Origin: Enterococcus mediterraneensis
GTDB lineage: Bacteria; Bacillota; Bacilli; Lactobacillales; Enterococcaceae
Assembly: GCF_900604485.1 (NCBI RefSeq)
Contig: NZ_UWOP01000001.1
Span: 1,287,501 to 1,351,500 of the forward strand
Reading direction: 5' to 3'
Length of the DNA: 64,000 nucleotides
Made by a program: the position numbers and the translations under genes
Shown: in pieces, positions 9,386 to 16,515 of the stretch
How the letters are laid out: each line of letters starts with the position of its first letter
Position numbering within the stretch: the stretch's first letter is position 1
Notes under the pieces: generated by a model
The model's database searches: none
Told to the model about the DNA's origin: nothing
The model's input: the letters and a program-made list of their open reading frames with translations, nothing else

Positions 9386-11425
9386 TTATTTTTGGCCGTA
9401 CAGCGATTTCGGCGTGCCGTACCACCATTTGCCTAATGTACGTTGCAACCATGGGATCACCCAACGATCTAAACCGATCGCGCGTCCGGAACCATTCATC
9501 AACGCGAATGCGACAGGAATGAACCAGATGTTGACCCAGTAGAACATACCAGACATACAGAAAGTAGCTACTAAAACGATCGTTGTCGCACTAGACAACC
9601 AAGTGAACAATCCAGCCATCAACGCTAACGCTAATGCGATCTCGAAGAAGACCATGAATTTTTGGAAGAACATTGCGACATCATTGTTCGGCATGATCGT
9701 TTGCATGATTCTGGTGAACCAATCAGGTGATTTTTCGATCACGACCATTGGATCTTCACCGTATGCATAACTTAAACCGAAGTGAGCAGCATGAGCGGCT
9801 GCTTCGCCGCCGCCTGACGCTGCGGCACCGCTAGCACCGGCTGCGGCATCAGCAGAGCTGGCAACTGTTGCGGAAGCCCCGCCGACTGCATCAGCGACAC
9901 TTGAAGCGACTGTGCTGGCACCTGTAGCAGAAGCACCACCGACTGCGTCCGCACCGCTTGAAGCTGTTGCAGCTGCTTCTTTCGCATATTCCCAAGTCCA
10001 AGGGAAGACGCTGTTTCCAGTAAACCATGAACCTTCACCAAACCAAGTACTTGGTTTCAACACTTCGCCGTTGCCGACGATTTTTTTGAAGGCTTCCACG
10101 AACCAGACTAAACCGTAGAAGATACGTAATGGCACACTCCACAAAACATTGCCGTAACGTGAAGAATGTCCGCGAGTAACGTTGCGGTCGTCTTTGATAT
10201 GGAAGAATTCATGCATCATGTATTGGAACATGTAATAACCTGAACGGATATCAAAGAAGTATTTCAAGTTGACGATATGTTTCATGACGATCGCTAAAAA
10301 TCCGCTTAAATGGATTTTGCCGAATAATTCCGCCACGCCCCATTTTGAACCGACAGAAACCATGAAACCTTGATAGTTGCTCTTGAATGTATGTTTTTGG
10401 TTATCGCCTTTGACTTGAGAAACGATATTGGCAGCTGCGCAATGTCCAGTCTGTTCAGCAGCTTGGACGATTTGCGGTGTTGGTGTATTTGGATGTTCTT
10501 CGTAATATACCAAGTCGCCGATGATATAGATATTTTTGTCTTCATAGCCTTTTGCTTGCATAAATTCGTTAGCAACTAAACGATTGCCTCGAGCTGCTTC
10601 CAACCCGAAATCTGCTGCGTCAGATGTACCTTTGACGCCGGCTGTCCAGATCAATGTATACGTTGGGATCGTTGAGCCGTCTTTTAATTTGATATGATCG
10701 TGATCAACTTCGACGATCGGTGAGTTCAATACCAACTCAACGTTCTTTTTCTTCATGAAACGTTCAGCTTTTGCTGCATCGTTGCGGTTTAACATGTTCA
10801 AGATCGTTGGCATTGCTTCAACGACTTTCAATGTAAATTCGCTTGGGTCTAATTTATAATCTTGTGCTAAGCGATCTTTCCAGTCGATCAGCTCGCCGAT
10901 CATTTCGATCCCGGTAAAGCCGGAACCACAGACCACAAATGTCAGCATTGCTTTGCGTTTTGCTGCGTCAGGTTCTAACGCTGCTTTGGCAACTGTTGTT
11001 TCGATATGTTCACGAATTCTTACAGAATCTTCGAAAGACCATAATGTGAAGCCGTGTTCTTTAACACCAGGTGTGCCGAAGTCGTTAGGTTCGCCCCCCA
11101 TGCCGATCACGACATAGTCGAAAGGATATGCGCCATTTTTTGTTTGGACGATCTTTTTATCTTTATCGATTCCAGTAACTGTATCAGTGACTAGTTTCAC
11201 GTTTTTCTTACGTGAGAATAAATGTTGAAGATCATATTGAATTGCTGTTGGTTCCACACGTCCGCCAGCTACTTCATGCAATTCGGTCATCATTGTGTGG
11301 TAAGAATGACGATCGATCAAAGTTATCTCGACATCATTGTCTTTTTTCAGCTTTTTCGCCATGTATTTGGTAGCTGAAACTCCTGCATAACCAGCACCGA
11401 CAACGACAATATTTTTCTTTGCCAT
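9386..11425 (-). CDS. ndh3: Type II NADH dehydrogenase of EET (Ndh2/Ndh3) fused to a membrane domain
   Basis: This flavoprotein moves electrons from NADH to the demethylmenaquinone pool that feeds extracellular acceptors. FAD motif GAGYAG is at residues 10-15 and the NADH-binding motif GSGFTG at 167-172; a C-terminal FAD contact IIGDLV is at 301-306. At 679 residues it is far longer than classical NDH-2 (about 400). The extra part has a hydrophobic segment near 426-446, an Ala/Ser/Gly-rich linker (482-547) with tandem SSVADAVGGASAT-like units, and a DoxX-like C-terminal membrane domain with about four helices (586-660). The start at 11425 was chosen over 11473 because SD AAGGAGC precedes it. 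An own promoter lies upstream, divergent from pplA. Long EET-type NDH-2 proteins are known, but the low-complexity linker is unusual. Confidence 0.9.
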   Translation of the reverse strand: MAKKNIVVVGAGYAGVSATKYMAKKLKKDNDVEITLIDRHSYHTMMTELHEVAGGRVEPTAIQYDLQHLFSRKKNVKLVTDTVTGIDKDKKIVQTKNGAYPFDYVVIGMGGEPNDFGTPGVKEHGFTLWSFEDSVRIREHIETTVAKAALEPDAAKRKAMLTFVVCGSGFTGIEMIGELIDWKDRLAQDYKLDPSEFTLKVVEAMPTILNMLNRNDAAKAERFMKKKNVELVLNSPIVEVDHDHIKLKDGSTIPTYTLIWTAGVKGTSDAADFGLEAARGNRLVANEFMQAKGYEDKNIYIIGDLVYYEEHPNTPTPQIVQAAEQTGHCAAANIVSQVKGDNQKHTFKSNYQGFMVSVGSKWGVAELFGKIHLSGFLAIVMKHIVNLKYFFDIRSGYYMFQYMMHEFFHIKDDRNVTRGHSSRYGNVLWSVPLRIFYGLVWFVEAFKKIVGNGEVLKPSTWFGEGSWFTGNSVFPWTWEYAKEAAATASSGADAVGGASATGASTVASSVADAVGGASATVASSADAAAGASGAAASGGGEAAAHAAHFGLSYAYGEDPMVVIEKSPDWFTRIMQTIMPNNDVAMFFQKFMVFFEIALALALMAGLFTWLSSATTIVLVATFCMSGMFYWVNIWFIPVAFALMNGSGRAIGLDRWVIPWLQRTLGKWWYGTPKSLYGQK

Positions 11426-11481
11426 TGGTAATCCGCTCCTTAGAAATATTGAATTATGATAATTAGTACACAATCTATTAC

Positions 11482-11510
11482 ATTATATAGACATCTTACT
11501 CATTTGTCTA
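11482..11510 (-). promoter_or_regulatory. Promoter of ndh3
   Basis: Minus-strand -35 TAGACA (11510-11505), 17-nt spacer, -10 TATAAT (11487-11482), about 57 bases upstream of the chosen start. Confidence 0.65.
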
Positions 11511-11589
11511 ATTCATTTTGCAAAAAAATGCGGGATTTTCAATCATATCTTGCAAAACACCCATGCTGACACCTTTTGTAAGAAAACGG

Positions 11590-11639
11590 TTGACTTATTT
11601 TTAATATGATTTAAAATGTTAATTGTATCACAATGTTAA
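11590..11639 (+). promoter_or_regulatory. pplA promoter with repeat/palindrome
   Basis: -35 TTGACT (11590-11595), 16-nt spacer, -10 TAAAAT (11612-11617). It overlaps two AATGTTAA direct repeats (11615-11622 and 11632-11639) that flank ATTGT-ATC-ACAAT (11622-11634). This may be an operator for an unidentified regulator. Confidence 0.5.
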
Positions 11640-11679
11640 GTTTGTGAGCGAACTTATCTAGAGGAAAAGAGGAATAGAG

Positions 11680-12639
11680 ATGAAATCAAGAAAATTTATG
11701 GTAGGGGTTACAACGTTGGCTTTCTCAGCATTATTATTGGGAGCGTGCGGTGCTGACAACGCATCAGACGATACAGCAGCGACTACTACAAATACTTCAC
11801 AAACAGCCGACACTGAAGAATCAGCTGCTACTGAAGAATCAGCTGCTACTGAAGAATCAGCGGCCAAAGTCATTGCAGGAGCACCAATGCAAGACGGTAC
11901 TTACACATTGAAAGAAAAAAATGACAAAAACGGCTACCATACAGAATTCTCGATCACTGTCAAAGACGGCAAGATCACAGAATCAAACTATGACAACGTG
12001 AATGCAGACGGCAAATCGAAAGTAGATGACGCTGACTACAATAAAAATATGAAAGACAAAGCAGGGATCGCACCAGAAGAGTTCATCCCTAAATTCAACG
12101 AAGAATTAGTTGCAAAACAAGATCCTTCTGCTATCGAAGTCGTTTCTGGCGCAACTCATTCATTTGATTCTTTCCAAAACTACGCACAACAATTGATCCA
12201 AGCAGCGCAAGCAGGCAACACAGATGTGATCGAGATCGATAATGGTGCAGAACTTAAAGACGGCACTTACACATTGAAAGAAAAGAATGATAAAAACGGT
12301 TATCATGTTGAATTTTCAATCACTGTCAAAGACGGAAAAGTGACAGAATCAAACTATGACAACGTGAATGCAGACGGCGAATCGAAAAAAGACGATGCTG
12401 ACTACAATAAAAACATGAAAGACAAAGCAGGGATCGCACCAGAAGAATTCATTCCTAAATTCAACGAAGAATTAGTTGCAGCAATGGGTGAAGAAGAAGG
12501 CAGTCCTGCGAACATGGATGTTGTTTCCGGCGCAACTCACAGCTTCCATACTTTCGTTATCTACGCACAACAATTGCTGAATGCCGCTGAAAAAGGCGAC
12601 ACAGCTGTTATCGAAGTTGATAACTTCGTAACTGAATAA
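11680..12639 (+). CDS. pplA: PplA, surface flavolipoprotein of extracellular electron transfer
   Basis: This 319-residue lipoprotein carries electrons outside the membrane on covalently bound FMN. A signal peptide ends in lipobox LLGAC (Cys23), followed by a Thr/Ser-rich spacer with three ESAATE-type hexapeptide repeats (about 47-62). Two tandem FMN-binding domains (about 70-185 and 192-315) are close copies, each starting DGTYTLKEKNDKNGYH. Each has the flavinylation motif VVSGATHS, placing the FMN-acceptor threonines at T159 and T286. The ATG has SD AGAGGA upstream. fmnB, which encodes the likely FMN transferase, follows. The high similarity between the two DNA copies suggests recent duplication or ongoing gene conversion. 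Electron input is inferred to come from reduced demethylmenaquinone via EetA/EetB. Confidence 0.95.
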   Translation: MKSRKFMVGVTTLAFSALLLGACGADNASDDTAATTTNTSQTADTEESAATEESAATEESAAKVIAGAPMQDGTYTLKEKNDKNGYHTEFSITVKDGKITESNYDNVNADGKSKVDDADYNKNMKDKAGIAPEEFIPKFNEELVAKQDPSAIEVVSGATHSFDSFQNYAQQLIQAAQAGNTDVIEIDNGAELKDGTYTLKEKNDKNGYHVEFSITVKDGKVTESNYDNVNADGESKKDDADYNKNMKDKAGIAPEEFIPKFNEELVAAMGEEEGSPANMDVVSGATHSFHTFVIYAQQLLNAAEKGDTAVIEVDNFVTE

Positions 12640-12652
12640 AAGCGACTGGCTT

Positions 12653-12812
12653 AAAAGAGGCTGGGGCATAAGTTCAACGCTAATCAAACTATCCGAATCA
12701 CAAAATACGCAAGTGCACACGAAGATGCAGTGTGAAGCTGTTATCTAGCAGAAGCGTTCCAGGTGGTTCGGAAAGATTAGCGTGATAGACTTATGTTTCA
12801 GGCTTTTTTTTA
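12653..12812 (+). repeat. Long imperfect inverted repeat, GAGGCTGGGG/CATAAGT family copy 1, terminator
   Basis: The left arm runs GAGGCTGGGGCATAAGT then ACGCTAATC. The right arm runs GATTAGCGT, ACTTATG, then a run of T. The middle contains a further pairing region (AACTATCCGAATCAC with GTGGTTCGG). It resembles the element at 40417-40554 and a class of GAGGCTGGG-type intergenic elements common in enterococci. It probably terminates pplA or reduces read-through into fmnB. Confidence 0.7.
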
Positions 12813-12982
12813 TAAAAAAACAAAAAACTACCGTATAATTTTCTCATTTTCAAGAGGATTCTCTTTAGCTATGCGTGTTTTTTCACATAAAAGGCAGAAG
12901 AATGAGAGAGAAGGCTTTTCAACAGTACCAAAAGAAGCTATCATAAGGAGGTCAAAAGCACAGAAATGAAAAGGGGAACGAT
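12812..12982 (+). other. Gene-free leader of fmnB
   Basis: Together with the preceding repeat this makes 343 bases without a convincing gene. A TATAAT at 12834-12839 could be the -10 of an fmnB promoter, but no good -35 is seen. A 32-codon reading frame at 12871-12969 lacks a well-placed SD. AAGGAGG at 12946-12952 is too far from fmnB to serve it. Confidence 0.4.
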
Positions 12983-14056
12983 ATGAAGAAACAGATTGGT
13001 TTAGTCGGCATCTTATTGATGATGGCACTGATGGTTTTAGGCGCCTGTGGACAGAAAGAAGCGCCCAAGCTGCTGGAGGAACCTTATTATCAGGAAAAAT
13101 TTCTTTTAGGTACCTATACACGTATCCGGGTTTATGATGAAGGAAAAGAAGAAGCACTGAAACCGGCATTTGCGCGAATCAAAGAACTCGGCGACAAGAT
13201 CACTATCAATCAAAAAGGATCCGAGATCGACGAACTGAACGCACAGGCGGGGATCAAGCCGGTGAAAGTCTCAAAAGACATTTACTATTTGCTGAAAGAA
13301 GCTTATGAATATACGGAAGAAACAGATGAAGCCTTCAATATGGCGATCGGTGCCATCACGCAATTATGGCGGATCGGATTTGACGATGCCCGCAAACCGT
13401 CTCAAGCAGAGATCGATGAGGCATTGAAACACATCGATTATCGCAAGATCGAATTCAATGATAAGGATCAGACAGTCTTTCTAAAAGAAAAAGGCATGAT
13501 CGTCGATCTGGGAGCGATCGCTAAAGGATATATCACAGATGAAGTCGTTAAAGTCTTGAAAAAAGAAGGCGTGACTTCTGCGATCGTCGATCTTGGGGGT
13601 AATGTATATGTCTTAGGTCACAGTCCGCGGGGAGAAAAAACACCTTGGAACATCGGTATCCAAGATCCGAACAAATCACGAGGTTCGATCGTCGGCAGCA
13701 TCAAAGAAACCAATAAAACGGTGGTAACTTCTGGTATTTATGAACGCTATTTAGAAGTCGATGGAAAGACATATCATCATATTTTCAATTCCAAAACCGG
13801 CTATCCTTACGACAATGATATAGCTGGTGTTTCGATCATTACGAATAAATCCATCGATGGCGACGGTTTGTCTACTTCAGTGTTTGCAATGGGAGTCAAA
13901 GAAGGGCTGGAATACATTGAAGACATGGACGATGGTACCAACGCGATCTTTATCACTAAAGAAGACAAGGTCTATGTTACAAAAGGGATCCAAAATAATT
14001 TCGAATTAGATAAAAATTCTGGTTATACGATGGGTAACCGGGATGAATTGAAGTAG
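12983..14056 (+). CDS. fmnB: FmnB, ApbE-family FMN transferase lipoprotein
   Basis: This 357-residue exported transferase attaches FMN from FAD to threonine in the SGAT motifs of PplA. The signal peptide ends in lipobox VLGAC (Cys22), so it is anchored on the outer face of the membrane. ApbE features are visible: LLGTYTRIRVYD at the start of the catalytic domain, the FNMAIGAITQLWRIGF segment, VDLGAIAKGYITDEV, a LGGNVYVLG segment, and a C-terminal metal-binding region around DGDGLSTSVFAMG. ATG follows SD AAGGGGAA. The dmkA start lies ten bases after its stop. Co-location with a two-domain PplA is the expected pairing. Confidence 0.93.
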   Translation: MKKQIGLVGILLMMALMVLGACGQKEAPKLLEEPYYQEKFLLGTYTRIRVYDEGKEEALKPAFARIKELGDKITINQKGSEIDELNAQAGIKPVKVSKDIYYLLKEAYEYTEETDEAFNMAIGAITQLWRIGFDDARKPSQAEIDEALKHIDYRKIEFNDKDQTVFLKEKGMIVDLGAIAKGYITDEVVKVLKKEGVTSAIVDLGGNVYVLGHSPRGEKTPWNIGIQDPNKSRGSIVGSIKETNKTVVTSGIYERYLEVDGKTYHHIFNSKTGYPYDNDIAGVSIITNKSIDGDGLSTSVFAMGVKEGLEYIEDMDDGTNAIFITKEDKVYVTKGIQNNFELDKNSGYTMGNRDELK

Positions 14057-14066
14057 GAGGCGCGGC

Positions 14067-15026
14067 ATGTCGCTGAAAGTATTTTTAGAAGTCGTAGAGA
14101 TCAAGACGAAAATCGCCAGTCTTTTTCCGTTTTTGATCGGAGTGTTGTTTTCGATCAATTTCTTTCATCAAATTAACGTGCTGAATACAGTATTGTTTTT
14201 TATCGGGATGCTGATCTTTGATTTGACGACGACCGCTATCAACAATTATATGGATTTTGAAAAAGCCAAGTCGCAAGAATATAAATTCCAGCAAAATGTC
14301 ATCGGCAGAGAAGGGCTGAAACCCAGCATGATCCGCAATATGATTCTTGGGATGCTGGCCTTTGTCTTGGTGATGGGGATTCTGTTGACGATCCGCACCG
14401 GCTGGCTGTTGTTTGTAATGGGATTTGTCTGCTGCTTTATCGGTGTTTTTTATACCTATGGGCCGGTCCCATTGTCGCGGATGCCGTTAGGAGAAGTCTT
14501 CAGCGGTGTTACCATGGGTCTGGGGATCTTTGCAATGGTAGTCTATGTGAATACGATGGATCCAACGATCTTTTACTTATCTTTGCAGTTGGGCAAAGGA
14601 TCTTTCGCATTGACCGGCAATATCTGGCAGATCTTTGCGATGGTCTGGGCTTCATTGCCGTTGATCTTCACCATCGCCAATATCATGTTAGCCAATAATC
14701 TGCGGGATCTGGAGACCGATATCCAAAATCATCGGTACACACTGGTTTATTATATTGGACGAGAAACGGGCATTCGTTTGTTTTCCGTCTTGATGTATGG
14801 CTGTTATGCGGTTTTATTGATCGGCGTTTTGGCACGAGTCTTCGATTGGCCAGTCTTGTTGGCTTTATTGACATTTCCGAAGGTCCAAAGTCATTTGCGG
14901 GCACATCGCAAGGAATTGCCTCATCCCCACAGCTTCGTTTATTCCTTGAAAAACATGGTGCTCTTTAACAGCGCTTATGCGGCTGGTCTGTTGCTGTCGA
15001 TTTTCTGGCAGCTTTGGGTAGGCTAA
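14067..15026 (+). CDS. dmkA: DmkA, UbiA-type prenyltransferase (MenA-like) of EET
   Basis: This 319-residue membrane prenyltransferase joins a polyprenyl chain to 1,4-dihydroxy-2-naphthoate, giving demethylmenaquinone. It has about eight or nine hydrophobic helices. The first Asp-rich motif is in NNYMDFEKAKSQE (about residues 52-64) and the second in NNLRDLETD (about 211-219). ATG follows SD TAGGAGGCG ten bases after fmnB, so the genes are co-transcribed. The chain donor should come from DmkB on the opposite arm. A housekeeping MenA could also exist elsewhere; the EET-specific paralogue is favoured by the neighbourhood. It ends at a compound hairpin. Confidence 0.9.
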   Translation: MSLKVFLEVVEIKTKIASLFPFLIGVLFSINFFHQINVLNTVLFFIGMLIFDLTTTAINNYMDFEKAKSQEYKFQQNVIGREGLKPSMIRNMILGMLAFVLVMGILLTIRTGWLLFVMGFVCCFIGVFYTYGPVPLSRMPLGEVFSGVTMGLGIFAMVVYVNTMDPTIFYLSLQLGKGSFALTGNIWQIFAMVWASLPLIFTIANIMLANNLRDLETDIQNHRYTLVYYIGRETGIRLFSVLMYGCYAVLLIGVLARVFDWPVLLALLTFPKVQSHLRAHRKELPHPHSFVYSLKNMVLFNSAYAAGLLLSIFWQLWVG

Positions 15027-15039
15027 TCTTTCAAAAGAA

Positions 15040-15113
15040 AAAACATCTGAATGTTAGCGACAGTTCCTGCAATCATGGGAACTTTCGACAGCTGACATTC
15101 GGATGTTTTTTTG
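15040..15113. terminator. Bidirectional compound terminator, ATCCGAACAT family copy 3
   Basis: Arms AAAACATCTGAATGT (15040-15054) and ACATTCGGATGTTTT (15095-15109, one G-T pair), then more T. It encloses an inner AGTTCC/GGAACT hairpin (15062-15067/15078-15083). It lies between convergent dmkA and birA and resembles 7231-7290. Confidence 0.87.
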
Positions 15114-15121
15114 CTTTGGTC

Positions 15122-16081
15122 TTATTCGATAGCTTGCAGACTGATCTCGCCAGAAGACAACGTAAAGGTCTTTTCAGCTGTCTCTACTACTAATTCGCCG
15201 CGGTCAGTGATAGCAGATGCCCGACCACTGTAAGTTTTTCCCTGTTGCGTAAAATGCACGGTTTTTCCTAAAACAAAAGATTTTTCCCGATAAGTCGATA
15301 GGTAATCGGAAGCTGGTTGAGACAATAAACGGAAAAAGTTTTCCCAGATGGTATGGATCAGCTGGTTGCGCAAAACAGGAGCAGACGCAGGGAAGATCGA
15401 ACCGGCTTTTTCTTGAAGTTCCAGCGGAAAGTCAGCGTCAGGGATCGAAAAATTGATTCCCATGCCGATGATCACTTGAGAGATCGTGCCGCTTTCAAAA
15501 TCACTGGTAGCTTCGGAAAGGATACCGCAAACTTTTTTTCCATCTAAATAAATATCATTGACCCATTTGATCGTTGATGTCTTGCCAGATAGGGCATCGA
15601 TGGCTTGGCTGACTGCCACTGCCGCCAAGAGCGTGTATTGAGGCAGCTCGGCAAAACTTTGGTTCGGCTGCAGCAACAGGCTCATGTAGATGCCGCCGCC
15701 TTTTGGTGCGAAAAAGGGACGACCGAAGCGACCGTGAGCGCCGGATTGAGCATCTGCTACGATCAGTAAAGGGGCAGTCTTACCTTGTGCGGCGGCTGCT
15801 TTAGCGTCTTGCATCGTGGATTGAGAATTTTCCAAGATCTCCACCTCTAAAAACGAGAGTGTGCCGCCTTTGATCTCCAGCGGATCCAAAATATCTGATG
15901 GCAAGTAACGATAGCCGCTAGCGGCATGTTCGAAACGGTAGCCTTCTTTTTCCAATTCGCGAATGGCTTTCCAGACTGCTGTGCGAGATACTTCCAGCTG
16001 CTGCGCCAGTTTTTCTCCAGAGAGGACTGTTTCGGTTTGCTTCAACAATTGCAATACTTTTTGTTTGGTGGTCATCCTCAT
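15122..16081 (-). CDS. birA: BirA, bifunctional biotin-protein ligase / biotin repressor
   Basis: This enzyme forms biotinyl-AMP and transfers biotin to carboxylase carrier proteins. The N-terminal winged helix (about residues 1-65, with LSGEKLAQQLEVSRTAVWKAI) shows that it can also repress biotin genes. The ligase domain contains GAHGRFGRPFFAPKGGGIYMS (biotin/ATP-binding loop, near 115-135), KWVNDIYLDGKKVCGILSEA (about 175-194) and a C-terminal SH3-like cap. Start at 16081 (MRMTTKQK) gives 319 residues with SD GAAAGG nine bases upstream; ATG 16075 is possible. A reading frame extending upstream to 16171 has no ribosome binding site. No biotin genes are in the window, so targets lie elsewhere. 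Confidence 0.92.
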   Translation of the reverse strand: MRMTTKQKVLQLLKQTETVLSGEKLAQQLEVSRTAVWKAIRELEKEGYRFEHAASGYRYLPSDILDPLEIKGGTLSFLEVEILENSQSTMQDAKAAAAQGKTAPLLIVADAQSGAHGRFGRPFFAPKGGGIYMSLLLQPNQSFAELPQYTLLAAVAVSQAIDALSGKTSTIKWVNDIYLDGKKVCGILSEATSDFESGTISQVIIGMGINFSIPDADFPLELQEKAGSIFPASAPVLRNQLIHTIWENFFRLLSQPASDYLSTYREKSFVLGKTVHFTQQGKTYSGRASAITDRGELVVETAEKTFTLSSGEISLQAIE

Positions 16082-16099
16082 GTTGATCGCCTTTCTTTG

Positions 16100-16120
16100 A
16101 GCGCTGTCTAGCGCTTTTTT
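16100..16120 (+). terminator. Small hairpin with T tract upstream of birA
   Basis: AGCGCT-GTCT-AGCGCT followed by TTTTT (plus strand). As a terminator it would act on plus-strand read-through. On the minus strand it lies in the birA leader, just before the SD. Confidence 0.5.
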
Positions 16121-16248
16121 CTTGCTTTCAGTGTAACAAAAACACCAAAGGAGCGCACGAGAATTCTGCAACAGCCGTCGAATATCCCCGAAAATCCATC
16201 CTTAGATGAAAGAACAAAGAAGCAGAGAAAATGATTTTCAATGAAAGC

Positions 16249-16277
16249 TTGACATTCTAATGAAAAGCAGATATAAT
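16249..16277 (+). promoter_or_regulatory. Consensus promoter of rpoBC
   Basis: Exact -35 TTGACA (16249-16254), 17-nt spacer, exact -10 TATAAT (16272-16277). Confidence 0.88.
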
Positions 16278-16515
16278 CATTAGTTGCAAAAACTATCTGA
16301 CAAACAAGAAAGTAGAAACGAAATATTGTCCGTTTCGGCTTACATAGGCAAAGCAAAAGTAGAAGGTATCAAAAAATGAAACGTTCTATTTTTGGTTTTT
16401 TTTATGTCCAAAAGCCGCAAAAAATACTTTTTGTTACTTAAATTTAATATTTGTAATATTTTTGTAACGAAAAGTCGGATAGCCTTTTTGAACGAATTTT
16501 AGAGGGGTGAAGAGC
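16278..16515 (+). promoter_or_regulatory. Long rpoB 5' leader with candidate attenuator and second promoter
   Basis: The leader is about 230 nt. GAAACG (16315-16320) can pair with CGTTTC (16331-16336). Further down, a weak stem around GAAACGTTC (16378-16386) is followed by ATTTTTGGTTTTTTTT, which looks like a weak intrinsic terminator. A second promoter-like pair, TTGTTA (16431-16436), 17 nt, TAATAT (16454-16459), lies downstream. SD GAGGGG is at 16502-16507. The regulatory role is inferred. Confidence 0.45.

Noticed and set aside
12871-12969. A 32-codon reading frame upstream of fmnB that might be a leader peptide
   Set aside because: The nearest SD-like sequence is too far from its ATG and it has no recognisable pattern; the codons also overlap the AAGGAGG sequence that serves nothing else visible.
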